Notes: a model not told the origin generated them from the letters alone. Positions 1 to 7,862 are shown, counted from the stretch's first letter. The stretch: DNA of 15,645 bases from an uncultured Prevotella sp. (GCA_937906495.1 CALCVT010000004.1:1-15645), one strand, 5' to 3'. A program made the numbers and translations.

Positions 1-2
1 CC

Positions 3-2831
3 ACAGCCGAAGAAGTAGCCGACCGCGTACTTGCCGACCTTCTCCATGGCGTAAATCCGAACAAATACATTAAGCGGAAGGGTAAAGGTGTACAAAAACT
101 GCACCTTAACGATAAAACCTTAGCTGGTATACACAACATTACCGAAGAGAATTTGCGTAAAGCCTTAAATCTTGGAGGCTTGGCTAATCCCAGCCTTGCC
201 ATCATCGACACGGATCAAAATAAGCATGAAGGCTTTGGTGAAATCTCACTTATTGCACCATTGGAACTTGTAGATAAGGAAACCGGACATACAGCGGGCA
301 CCTGGACTACCGATGCCTATACGCAGCGCTACCCGAAGGTAGAACGTGTGATGAGTGAGGCCGGGTACAAGAAGTTTGATAAGTGGGTTGAATCTTTAGA
401 TCTAACAGACAGCGAGAAGGCAGAAGTCAGACGGCAGGCCAAAGATTCCCTTGAAAACAATAGCGCACCTGCATGGGAAATGATGTATTTGCGCGAAAAG
501 GGTATTGATACAAACGCCTACACTTCGAAGGCTCCTTACGAATGGAAGCAGATGCTTGATACCTATGATTCGGTAGACGAACTGCTTGAAGGAATGAAGC
601 TGGACGAGGAATTGCAGAAGAAGGTAATCAATTACGTCAAAGCCGAATTGTCAAAACCCACCAAGGAAAAAATCAGAGAGCAGCTACGTGAGCAAATCAA
701 GGAAGAAACAGGTACTGCTCCCGCTATACTTCCACCCAGATATTGGAAGCAGGTTACCGAAATCTTTAACCGCGATTACGCCAAGGATTTGTTTGGTGAA
801 GATTTGATGCCGGGTGAAGAAGACGTGAAGAAGGTTATGCAGCAATTGTTCGACTTGCACAACCGCACCAGGCAGGTGGACTTCGGTTTATCCAAATCGA
901 AGGCTTCAACCTATGTTCATAGCCACGACCTATATTCAGACTATTTGAGATGGCAGGACAAAAAGTTGAAAGAATTTGGCGTGAAGGGCCGTTTGTTTAG
1001 AGGCTATTCGGCAGATGGTTCACGCAAGTATATTCCCGAAACACTCAAAAATGTGTCTAAGGCTATGGTAGCCGATGCTAAGGGACAGACCAATGGCGGT
1101 GAGATGGTGTCTTTAGGAAGTTTTGTGGCAAAGTTTGCAGACCGTGTAGATAGCACCGATGAAATGAGAGCCAACAAAAAGCGACTTGCGAACAATGAAA
1201 GCAAGCAAGGTTTTTATTCCGAATGGATGCCCACATACAACGAACTTGCAGATGAGTTGTCTGATGATATTTTTGCAGGAGAGCAGCGATTGCACGACAT
1301 TGCCGTGCAGGACAATCCGGTAAAATACGCGAAGAAGGAATACGGCATTACTTTGAGCAAATCATTCATGGATAAACTGAATGCCTTTAAAAAGGCTATC
1401 CGTGAAGATATGACCAGCGCATATTTTGAAACAAAGTTTGAGCGCCCCGTTTACCTTAATGAGTTTGCAGCAGCCGTCATACCTTCCGATTTATCAGAGG
1501 ATGTAAAGGGCGGACTTGAAAAGTCTGGCATTGCCATCTACGAATACGACCCCAAAATCGAAGGAGACCGCGATCGCGCCACCAATGCCGCCTTTGAAGC
1601 CGACAATAGAATACGTTTCCAACTCGTAGGCGAAAAAGGCGCAGCAGCTATCGACAAGGCCGAATCATCCAACGGAGCTGTGCTTTATAGAGAAGATTCA
1701 GAAAATTCAAATCATCCTTATGAAGTATTCACTGGAAATGAAGCAATAGAACAACTTGATGGAGTGCTTAATGATGATACGATATTGTTGCCAGACTTAC
1801 CAATGCCTATACGGTCGTTAACGGAATTCCAGCGAGTATTTGCTCAGCCTGTTAGAAGTGCGATAGGGGAATATCTCAATATTAAAGACGATGTATACAA
1901 TAAAATCATTCGTGAAAACCGCTCAGCAATATCGGGTGCTCTACTACCTACAATTCAAAACCCGGACTTTGTTATACGGGATGTAGACGGAAGCAACTTG
2001 TATGTAAAGCGTTTCGTAAGTGCAAATAGCGGGAATAAGTACAACATTGTGGCAGTTAATAAACATGGAGAAATAGAAGATTATGTAAGCTCAGTCCATG
2101 TAAAGCGCGATAATAATATTCGTAACAAAATAAAAAATGGTGCTGAATTGTTACTACCGAATGAACGGAATACCGACGGAATAAATATCCGAAACAATTC
2201 AACACCTGCTGCAAATGTAATACAATCTCCCAATACTTCCAACACCTTACAGCGTGAAAATGCAGAAAATAATGCAAAATCTGCCACAGAGGCCCCAATC
2301 ACCCAAGCCGCCAACCGCACAGCTGGGTCCCTGCATCTTGACAATGTCACCATCTTAGGCGAGCAAGACCTTGCAAGCCTCACACCTAAGCAACGAAGCG
2401 CAAAGGGTTGGTTTGACCCCAAGACAGGCCGTATATATATAAATGCGTCCAACCATGCAAACGAGGCAGATGTTGTGCAGACCGTGCTTCACGAAGCAGT
2501 GGCTCACTTTGGCTTGCGTGCGCTCTTCGGCAAGGACTTCGACACCATGCTCGACAGGGTGTATTGTGCAGCAGGCAGTGCCTTATATGATGCAAATATA
2601 AATCATCTATATGTCTATGAGGTATTTGTCTCTTCTGAAATAGAAAAGGGCAATACCCTTCAAACCGCAGCGTCACAGCCTCACGGAGGTATTGCCCTAT
2701 ACAAGGACATTCTTGCAAATGTTCTTGACACTGCAAATGTAGCACAAAGCTTCGATACTTCCAACACCTTACAGCGCAAGCATGCAAGACTAATGTATCC
2801 CTCATCTGCGAAGCAGCTAAGCAGGCTTTAA
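3..2831 (+). CDS. Large polyvalent (phage/ICE-type) protein, C-terminal part; 5' end outside window, 3' end probably eroded
   Basis: The reading frame is open from base 3 to the stop at 2829-2831, so the gene enters from outside the window; the internal TTG at 153 is not a credible start. Visible parts in order: a segment with GGLANPSLAIID and GFGEISLIAP (about 165-280), which I associate with polyvalent proteins of Bacteroidota phages and conjugative elements; a long charged helical region (about 560-1440); a stretch with RPVYLNEFAAAVIPSDL (about 1440-1670); an AT-rich module whose core (about 1938-2160) resembles phage Barnase/EndoU/ColicinE5-RelE-like (PBECR) nucleases, with YVKRF, YNIVAV and IRNKIKNGAELLLP; then a zincin-like module with HEAVAH (2490-2507). 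The zincin part stops about 20 residues after HEAVAH and joins an unrelated tail ending in a linker already seen at 2209-2254. Such proteins are thought to enter a recipient cell with element DNA; this copy's activity is unknown. Domain names are from memory of motifs, not a search. Confidence 0.72.
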   Translation, partial: TAEEVADRVLADLLHGVNPNKYIKRKGKGVQKLHLNDKTLAGIHNITEENLRKALNLGGLANPSLAIIDTDQNKHEGFGEISLIAPLELVDKETGHTAGTWTTDAYTQRYPKVERVMSEAGYKKFDKWVESLDLTDSEKAEVRRQAKDSLENNSAPAWEMMYLREKGIDTNAYTSKAPYEWKQMLDTYDSVDELLEGMKLDEELQKKVINYVKAELSKPTKEKIREQLREQIKEETGTAPAILPPRYWKQVTEIFNRDYAKDLFGEDLMPGEEDVKKVMQQLFDLHNRTRQVDFGLSKSKASTYVHSHDLYSDYLRWQDKKLKEFGVKGRLFRGYSADGSRKYIPETLKNVSKAMVADAKGQTNGGEMVSLGSFVAKFADRVDSTDEMRANKKRLANNESKQGFYSEWMPTYNELADELSDDIFAGEQRLHDIAVQDNPVKYAKKEYGITLSKSFMDKLNAFKKAIREDMTSAYFETKFERPVYLNEFAAAVIPSDLSEDVKGGLEKSGIAIYEYDPKIEGDRDRATNAAFEADNRIRFQLVGEKGAAAIDKAESSNGAVLYREDSENSNHPYEVFTGNEAIEQLDGVLNDDTILLPDLPMPIRSLTEFQRVFAQPVRSAIGEYLNIKDDVYNKIIRENRSAISGALLPTIQNPDFVIRDVDGSNLYVKRFVSANSGNKYNIVAVNKHGEIEDYVSSVHVKRDNNIRNKIKNGAELLLPNERNTDGINIRNNSTPAANVIQSPNTSNTLQRENAENNAKSATEAPITQAANRTAGSLHLDNVTILGEQDLASLTPKQRSAKGWFDPKTGRIYINASNHANEADVVQTVLHEAVAHFGLRALFGKDFDTMLDRVYCAAGSALYDANINHLYVYEVFVSSEIEKGNTLQTAASQPHGGIALYKDILANVLDTANVAQSFDTSNTLQRKHARLMYPSSAKQLSRL
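1938..2160 (+). other. PBECR-like nuclease module inside the polyvalent protein
   Basis: This part of the polyvalent protein reads as a compact alpha/beta domain: PDFVIRDVDGSNLYVKRF, then KYNIVAVNKHGEIEDYVSSV, then an NNIRNKIKNGAELLLP ending. The order of basic residues and the final N-G-A-E-L-L-P run resemble the PBECR family of phage-borne RNase-like domains. The surrounding DNA (about 1680-2290) is clearly more AT-rich than the rest of the gene, about 30% GC in the two 60-base lines I counted (1681-1740 and 2101-2160) against 47% in 1501-1560. The family assignment is by eye; catalytic residues cannot be assigned with confidence. Confidence 0.5.
2209..2254 (+). repeat. Linker repeat, copy 1 (encodes AANVIQSPNTSNTLQR)
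   Basis: A 46-base sequence in the polyvalent gene that recurs at 2731-2776 in the same orientation and the same reading frame. The copies differ at 8 of 46 positions, all in the first 24; the last 22 bases are identical. The encoded peptides are AANVIQSPNTSNTLQR and TANVAQSFDTSNTLQR. It sits directly after the nuclease-like module, so it looks like a conserved inter-module linker. Confidence 0.85.
2731..2776 (+). repeat. Linker repeat, copy 2 (encodes TANVAQSFDTSNTLQR)
   Basis: Second copy of the 46-base linker at 2209-2254. Here it follows the segment LYVYEVFVSSEIEKGNTL (about 2600-2660) and GGIALYKDILANVL, and precedes only a short ending, KHARLMYPSSAKQLSRL. A linker followed by almost nothing suggests that the modules normally found after it have been lost. 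Confidence 0.85.
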
Positions 2832-2900
2832 GATTTTTGAAAATAGACTTTGACGAGTGTGTGAAGGTGAAACCGACAAGGCGTATTTGTGTTTTTTGTA

Positions 2901-2945
2901 AAACGGCTTCCGTGCAAAAATAGAATCTTTGCACGGAAGCCGTTT
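2901..2945 (-). terminator. Perfect 18-bp hairpin downstream of trkH; probable terminator
   Basis: Arms 2901-2918 and 2928-2945 are perfectly complementary over 18 bases (AAACGGCTTCCGTGCAAA on the left) with a 9-base loop. It lies 23 bases beyond the trkH stop on the minus strand. Read on the minus strand the right-hand side of the stem ends in four T, then ACAAAAAACAC, so the U tract is short but acceptable. It also faces the end of the mobile-element gene on the plus strand, so it may terminate transcription from both sides. Confidence 0.7.
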
Positions 2946-2968
2946 GGTATGTGTAGAGAGTCAGCTGA

Positions 2969-4426
2969 CTATTCGTCGCGCCAGAAGGCGGGTGTGAAGG
3001 GCAGGAGCAAAGAGAAGATTTCGAGACGTCCGGCCAGCATGAGGAAGGAGTTAATCCACAGCGTGGCATCGTTGAGCGGGCTCCAGCTACCCAGTGGGCC
3101 TACCTGGTGGCCGATGCTCGGGCCGATGTTGCTGAACGAGGAGATGGCCAGGCCAAAGGAGTCGAGCAGGGTGAGTCCCATGCCCACCATGGCAAAGCAC
3201 GAAATCATAATCAGCATAAAGTAAACCACGAAGAATACAAAAACGGTGCGTGCCATGGCTGCCGTAATATTAGTTTGGTTGATGCGGATGGGCAGTACAG
3301 CGTGCGGGTGTAGCAGCTGCTTAAATTCGGCTTTCGTAATCTTCCATACCATCAGCACTCTGATACATTTCAAGCCACCGCTGGTCGATCCGGCGCAGGC
3401 TCCGATAATACTGATGAGCGAAAGAATGAGCCAGATGGTTGGATGCCAGAGCATGAAGTCCTCGTCAGAGAAGCCGGTAGTGCTTTGAAGGGAGGCCGTG
3501 TTGAAGAAGGCGCTTCGCAAGGCTGTGCTGAAGTCGAGGCCGTCAACAAAGTACAGAATACCGGTGATGCTGAGTGCAGCAGTAAAGAAGATGAGCAGAA
3601 AGCAGCGCAGTTCGCCGTCGCGGAACACATCTTTGACACGCCGCTTGATAAAGAAAAGGTAGAGCAGCGTACAGTTAATGCTGGCCAGGAACATGAAGAG
3701 GGTTGAAATCCATTCTATGCGGTTGGACTTGAAGTAGGCAATGCTGTCCTGATGGGTAGAGAATCCGCCGGTACCAATGGTTGAAAGGCCATGGTTGATG
3801 GCATCGAACACATTCATTCCCCCCAGGTAGTATGCTCCTGTACAGGTTAGGGTGAGTAGTAAGTAAAGGCTCCACATCCAGCGTGCGGTTGTACTGATGC
3901 GCGGGTGCAGTTTGCCTATTTTGAGTCCGGTAGCCTCGGCCGAAAAGAGTTTTGTTTCGCCTCCGCCCATGTTGGGTAGCACGGCAATGGTAAAGAAAAC
4001 AATACCCATACCACCAATCCAGTGTGTGAGGCTTCGCCAGAGTAAAATGGAGTGGGGCAGAGTGTCGATGTTATCGAGGGCCGTGGCTCCGGTTGTCGTA
4101 AAGCCCGACATGGTTTCGAAAAAGGCTGCAGCTACTCTGGGCTGGTATCTTCCAATCAGCAGGGGGAGCATACCAACAATACTGAATATAATCCAGGTGA
4201 GCGATACAATCAGAAAGCCATCGCGCCTTCCCAGCCGGTTTTCGGCGTGGCGTCCAAAAAAGCGCAGGGCAGATCCCAGGGCAAATGCAATGCATATGGG
4301 TATGCCAAAGGTTTGGTAGTTAGTTTCGTTGTATCCGATGCCTGTGCCGAAGCAAACACCCATCAGTATAGCCTCAAGGTAGAGCAGGGTGCCAAGTGCC
4401 TTGTATATAATAGGAATGTTAAGCAT
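2969..4426 (-). CDS. trkH: TrkH-family potassium uptake channel subunit
   Basis: Membrane pore of the Trk potassium uptake system, worked by the cytoplasmic regulator TrkA encoded just upstream. The protein is 485 residues from the chosen ATG, almost the length of E. coli TrkH. It is strongly hydrophobic throughout and shows four pore-loop signatures in the expected order: FTTTGAT (G113), TIGTGGFST (G218), STTGFS (G318) and SNIGPS (G435), each supplying the filter glycine. The frame continues upstream to 4504, but that part overlaps trkA in another frame and reads MTPLWPSAW..., not a TrkH N-terminus, so MLNIPIIYKALG at 4426 is preferred. That start lies 13 bases after the trkA stop, implying co-transcription and perhaps coupled translation. 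The C-terminus (LLLPFTPAFWRDE) is intact, so the neighbouring mobile element did not disrupt it. Confidence 0.95.
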   Translation of the reverse strand: MLNIPIIYKALGTLLYLEAILMGVCFGTGIGYNETNYQTFGIPICIAFALGSALRFFGRHAENRLGRRDGFLIVSLTWIIFSIVGMLPLLIGRYQPRVAAAFFETMSGFTTTGATALDNIDTLPHSILLWRSLTHWIGGMGIVFFTIAVLPNMGGGETKLFSAEATGLKIGKLHPRISTTARWMWSLYLLLTLTCTGAYYLGGMNVFDAINHGLSTIGTGGFSTHQDSIAYFKSNRIEWISTLFMFLASINCTLLYLFFIKRRVKDVFRDGELRCFLLIFFTAALSITGILYFVDGLDFSTALRSAFFNTASLQSTTGFSDEDFMLWHPTIWLILSLISIIGACAGSTSGGLKCIRVLMVWKITKAEFKQLLHPHAVLPIRINQTNITAAMARTVFVFFVVYFMLIMISCFAMVGMGLTLLDSFGLAISSFSNIGPSIGHQVGPLGSWSPLNDATLWINSFLMLAGRLEIFSLLLPFTPAFWRDE

Positions 4427-4439
4427 ATCGGAAATCCGG

Positions 4440-5783
4440 TTATTTGAAGTATTTCTCCAACTTTTTGATACCGCCGGCCAGGCAGAAGGCCACAACGGTG
4501 TCACCCGGCATGATTTGTGTCATACCGTTAATGAGTTCGCCCTGTCCGTCGCGTACGAGTCCGCCCAGAGTAACGCATTCGGGCAGTCCAAGGTCTTTAA
4601 CCTTGTGCCGTATTACGCGAGCTTCGGGCGAAACAGCATATTCGGCCACATCCGCATTAGCAACGGTCAGACTTTTTACAGAGGTAATATCAGCCTTAAG
4701 CATCATTTGATAGATGTGGCTGGCGGCAAAAGTTTTTTTGTTGATGATGGTGCCGATTTCCAGACTTTCGGCCATGCTGATGTAGTCCGTATTTTCGACC
4801 ATGGCCACCGTTTTGCGTACCCCCAGGCGTTTAGCAGCAAGGCAGGCAAGAATGTTGGTTTCAGAGTTGTCGGTAAGTGCCACAAAAGCCTGTGCCTTGC
4901 GTATACCCTCTTCTTCGAGCAGCGAGAGGTCGCGTCCGTCGCCGTGAATAATGAGCGTGTGGCGGTTGTGTATCACCTCGTTGAGCCTTTCTGCACGTTT
5001 GCCGTCGGCTTCGACAACTTTGGCGTGCATGTAGTCGGGCATAGAGTTGCAAAGATGTACTGCAGTACTTCCTCCACCCATAATAAATACATTCGAAACG
5101 TCGGGATAGTCTTCTTTTCCAGCCAGGTCGCGAATGTAGTTGATGTATTTGGGTGTTGTCATGAAGTACACAATATCGAGAGCGTGCAGGCAGTCGCTAC
5201 CATGCGGAATGACGGTATCGCTACCGCGCTTGACGGCTACGATGTGGTAGGGCGATTCGGGGCCGCAAAGGTCTTTGAGCGGCTGGTCGAGAATTTGGGC
5301 GTTTTCGCGCAGTTTGACGCCGAGCAAAATCAGTGCGCCGTTTTGCACCTCCCACCATTGGCGAATCCAGCTGCGTTTAATGTTGTGCAGAATTTCCTGT
5401 CCGGCCAGCATTTCCGGGTAGATGATGGAGTCGATGCCAACCGCTCGGAAGAATTCACGGTTTTCGTGCAGTGTATATTCGTAGTTATCAACTCGTGCAA
5501 CGGTTTTGCGTGCTCCTAATTTAGAGGCAAGCATGCAGGCCGTCATGTTGTGAGCTTCGTCGGGTGTAACACCTATAAAAAGGTCGGCATTGCCGGCTTC
5601 GGCCTCGCGGAGTGCCGAAACCGACGAGGGTGATAGCGGCAGTGTAAGAATGTCGAAGTTTGACGAAAGGTCTTCCAGCCGTTCGGGCGACTCGTCCATC
5701 AGCGTGATGTCATGATGCTCGCGCGAAAGCAACTTGGCCAGGTGGGTGCCCACGGCGCCAGCACCTGCAATAATAATCTTCAT
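4440..5783 (-). CDS. trkA: TrkA, NAD-binding regulatory subunit of Trk potassium uptake
   Basis: Peripheral cytoplasmic protein that gates the TrkH pore in response to nucleotide binding. The 447 residues hold two RCK repeats, each a Rossmann RCK_N half plus an RCK_C half. Repeat 1 starts MKIIIAGAGAVG (GxGxxG at 7-12) with an acidic residue, D30, at the end of the second strand. Repeat 2 starts NVFIMGGGSTAVHL (236-243) with E258 in VVEADGKRAERL. Both have the ADLFIGVTPDE / AFVALTDNSETN type strand-loop. The ATG at 5783 puts the glycine loop right at the N-terminus, as in the family. It lies between dxs (110 bases upstream) and trkH (13 bases downstream). A strong hairpin in the dxs-trkA gap may reduce read-through from dxs. 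Confidence 0.96.
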   Translation of the reverse strand: MKIIIAGAGAVGTHLAKLLSREHHDITLMDESPERLEDLSSNFDILTLPLSPSSVSALREAEAGNADLFIGVTPDEAHNMTACMLASKLGARKTVARVDNYEYTLHENREFFRAVGIDSIIYPEMLAGQEILHNIKRSWIRQWWEVQNGALILLGVKLRENAQILDQPLKDLCGPESPYHIVAVKRGSDTVIPHGSDCLHALDIVYFMTTPKYINYIRDLAGKEDYPDVSNVFIMGGGSTAVHLCNSMPDYMHAKVVEADGKRAERLNEVIHNRHTLIIHGDGRDLSLLEEEGIRKAQAFVALTDNSETNILACLAAKRLGVRKTVAMVENTDYISMAESLEIGTIINKKTFAASHIYQMMLKADITSVKSLTVANADVAEYAVSPEARVIRHKVKDLGLPECVTLGGLVRDGQGELINGMTQIMPGDTVVAFCLAGGIKKLEKYFK

Positions 5784-5820
5784 GATGGTTTTGTGCTAGG
5801 ATCGGTATGATTGTGATATC

Positions 5821-5867
5821 GGCAGGAGCCGGCCCGTTGTCCGGTATTGGGCGGGCCGGCTCCTGCC
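5821..5867 (-). terminator. 16-bp GC-rich hairpin between dxs and trkA; possible terminator or processing site
   Basis: Arms 5821-5836 (GGCAGGAGCCGGCCCG) and 5852-5867 are perfectly complementary, with a 15-base loop. It lies 25 bases after the dxs stop and about 38 bases before the trkA start, both on the minus strand. There is no T run after the stem on either strand, so it is not a classic intrinsic terminator. It could weaken read-through, stabilise the dxs message, or mark RNA processing. Confidence 0.5.
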
Positions 5868-5892
5868 GTAGAATATTGCAGTTGGGGATTAT

Positions 5893-7800
5893 TTAGACCA
5901 TGTTATGGATGGCTTGGGCAATGCTGGGTGCATCAATGCCAACAATATGGTAGAGTTCGGTAACTTTGCCGTGTTCAACAAAGGCATCGGGCAGGCCAAT
6001 ACGTTTGACTTTGGGGTAATATTCGTGGTCTTCCATCCATTCGAGCAGGGCCGACCCCATACCGCCCATGCGTACACCGTCTTCCACCGTAATGATGCGG
6101 TCAAAGCGTTGGCCAATGGTGTGTAGCATTTCGTCGTCGAGCGGTTTCAGGAAGCGCAGGTCGTAGTGTGCAATGCGCAGCTCTGGTTGTTCGGCCTCGA
6201 CTTGTGCAATGGCTTTGGCAGCTTCAACGCCAATGGGTCCGATGGTCACAACGGCCAGGTCTTTACCTTCCTTCAGACAGCGTCCTTTGCCTACCGGTAC
6301 GGCCTCGAGCGGGCAGCGCCAATCAATGAGCGAGCCGCGTCCGCGCGGATAGCGGATAACAAAGGTGCCCTGGTCGGGCAACTGAGCCGTGTACATGAGC
6401 CGGCGCAGTTCGGCCTCGTCGTAGGGCGAGCAGATGGTCAGTCCCGGAATGGGGCGCAGGGCAGCCAGGTCGAAGGCACCATGGTGGGTAGGTCCGTCTT
6501 CGCCCACCAGGCCTGCGCGGTCCAGACAGATAACTACGGGTAGCTTGAGCAGGGCTGCATCGTGAATGATGTTGTCGTAGGCCCGTTGCGAAAACGAAGA
6601 GTAGATGTTGCAGAAGGGGGTCAGTCCTTCTTTGGCCATTCCGGCCGAAAAAGTAACGGCATGTCCTTCGGCAATGCCCACATCGAAGGCCCGGTCGGGC
6701 ATTTCGCGCATCAGGATGTTCATGGAACAGCCCGAAGACATGGCAGGGGTTACCCCCACAATCTTGGGGTTCGTACGTGCCATTTCGAGCAACGTCTCGC
6801 CAAAAACGTCTTGAAAGCGCAGGGGTTGCGGTTGTTGCGGAGCATCGCTAAGGCGTTCGCCACTCTCAGCGCAAAACTTACCGGGAGCATGCCAGATGGT
6901 AGCTTCCTTTTCGGCAGGTTTAAATCCCTTGCCTTTAACCGTATGCAAGTGGAGCAGCTTAGGCCCTTTCATCTCTTTAATTTCGGTTAATATTCGTACC
7001 AGTTCGGTTACATTGTGTCCGTTAACCGGGCCGAAGTAACGTATGTTCAGGCCTTCAAAAATATTTTGCTGGTTGGTGAGCAATGACTTGACCGAGTTGT
7101 TGAAGCGCAGAATGGAGCGGCGCCTCGACTCGTTGAGAATGCCCCAGCCCGTAAGCTTTTGCGAGGTGCGAAAGCGCAGGTTGTTGTACCAGTTGCTGGT
7201 ATGCAGGTGGAGCAGATACTCGTTCATTCCGCCCACGGCACGGTCAATGCTGATGTGGTTGTCGTTCAGAATGATGAGCATGTTGTTGGGCGTATCCGAC
7301 ACGTTGTTGAGGCCCTCAAAGGCCAGTCCGCCGCTCATGGCGCCATCGCCGATAACGGCTACTACGTGGCGGTTGTTTTCGCCCTTTTTGACGGCTGCAA
7401 GCGACATGCCCAACGCTGCCGATATGGAGTTCGAAGCGTGTCCGCAGGCAAAGGTGTCGTATTCGCTTTCAAAAGGCGAGGGAAATGGACGGATGCCGTG
7501 CAGTTTGCGGTTGGTGCAGAAAGCGTCGCGGCGTCCGGTCAAGATTTTGTGCCCATAAGCCTGATGGCCGACATCCCATACAATGCGGTCGTAAGGCGTG
7601 TTGAACACGTAATGAAGGGCCACTGTCAGTTCGACGGTGCCCAGGCTCGAGGCAAAATGGCCCGGGTTGTGGGCCAACTCTTTGATGATGTCTTTGCGCA
7701 GGTCGTTACACACGGCCGGGAGGTCTTCCACTCGCAATTTGCGGAGATCTTCCGGGGAGTCGAGCTGATGTAAAAATTTAAACGGTTTGTCTTGTTCCAT
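5893..7800 (-). CDS. dxs: 1-deoxy-D-xylulose-5-phosphate synthase
   Basis: First enzyme of the MEP pathway: joins pyruvate and glyceraldehyde 3-phosphate using thiamine diphosphate to give DXP, the precursor of isoprenoids, thiamine and pyridoxal. At 635 residues it has normal length. Landmarks: GHFASSLG with H48 and DVGHQAYGHK with H79; the ThDP/Mg motif GDGAMSGGLAFEGLNN starting at 151 and continuing to NDNHISI (179-185); the central-domain catalytic glutamate E378 in GIAEGHAVTFSAGMA; DRAGLVGEDGPTHHG in the pyrimidine domain; and a transketolase C-terminal domain ending near DAFVEHGKVTELY. The start MEQDKPFKFL is supported by a consensus promoter about 60 bases upstream. It is first in the leftward dxs-trkA-trkH run. 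Confidence 0.97.
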   Translation of the reverse strand: MEQDKPFKFLHQLDSPEDLRKLRVEDLPAVCNDLRKDIIKELAHNPGHFASSLGTVELTVALHYVFNTPYDRIVWDVGHQAYGHKILTGRRDAFCTNRKLHGIRPFPSPFESEYDTFACGHASNSISAALGMSLAAVKKGENNRHVVAVIGDGAMSGGLAFEGLNNVSDTPNNMLIILNDNHISIDRAVGGMNEYLLHLHTSNWYNNLRFRTSQKLTGWGILNESRRRSILRFNNSVKSLLTNQQNIFEGLNIRYFGPVNGHNVTELVRILTEIKEMKGPKLLHLHTVKGKGFKPAEKEATIWHAPGKFCAESGERLSDAPQQPQPLRFQDVFGETLLEMARTNPKIVGVTPAMSSGCSMNILMREMPDRAFDVGIAEGHAVTFSAGMAKEGLTPFCNIYSSFSQRAYDNIIHDAALLKLPVVICLDRAGLVGEDGPTHHGAFDLAALRPIPGLTICSPYDEAELRRLMYTAQLPDQGTFVIRYPRGRGSLIDWRCPLEAVPVGKGRCLKEGKDLAVVTIGPIGVEAAKAIAQVEAEQPELRIAHYDLRFLKPLDDEMLHTIGQRFDRIITVEDGVRMGGMGSALLEWMEDHEYYPKVKRIGLPDAFVEHGKVTELYHIVGIDAPSIAQAIHNMV

Positions 7801-7862
7801 TTCCAGTTCAGAGGCATTGTTTGGCAGCGCTTTTTTTCAAAGAAAATGCTGCTATTGCCAAG

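Noticed and set aside
153..155. TTG as the start of the polyvalent protein
   Set aside because: The same frame is open back to base 3 with protein-like sequence (ENLRKALNLGGL spans the TTG), so this is an internal leucine codon of a gene entering from outside.
2386..3069. 227-codon minus-strand frame across the element/trkH junction
   Set aside because: It is antisense to the polyvalent gene, runs into trkH in another frame, is rich in Cys/His/Arg typical of shadow frames, and matches no family I recognise.
4427..4504. Longer TrkH N-terminus
   Set aside because: The 26 extra codons overlap trkA and read MTPLWPSAWPAVSK, unlike TrkH; the ATG at 4426 gives the family length.
4389..5519. 376-codon plus-strand frame opposite trkA
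   Set aside because: It lies fully antisense to a clear trkA; Phe/Val/His-rich shadow composition and no known motifs.
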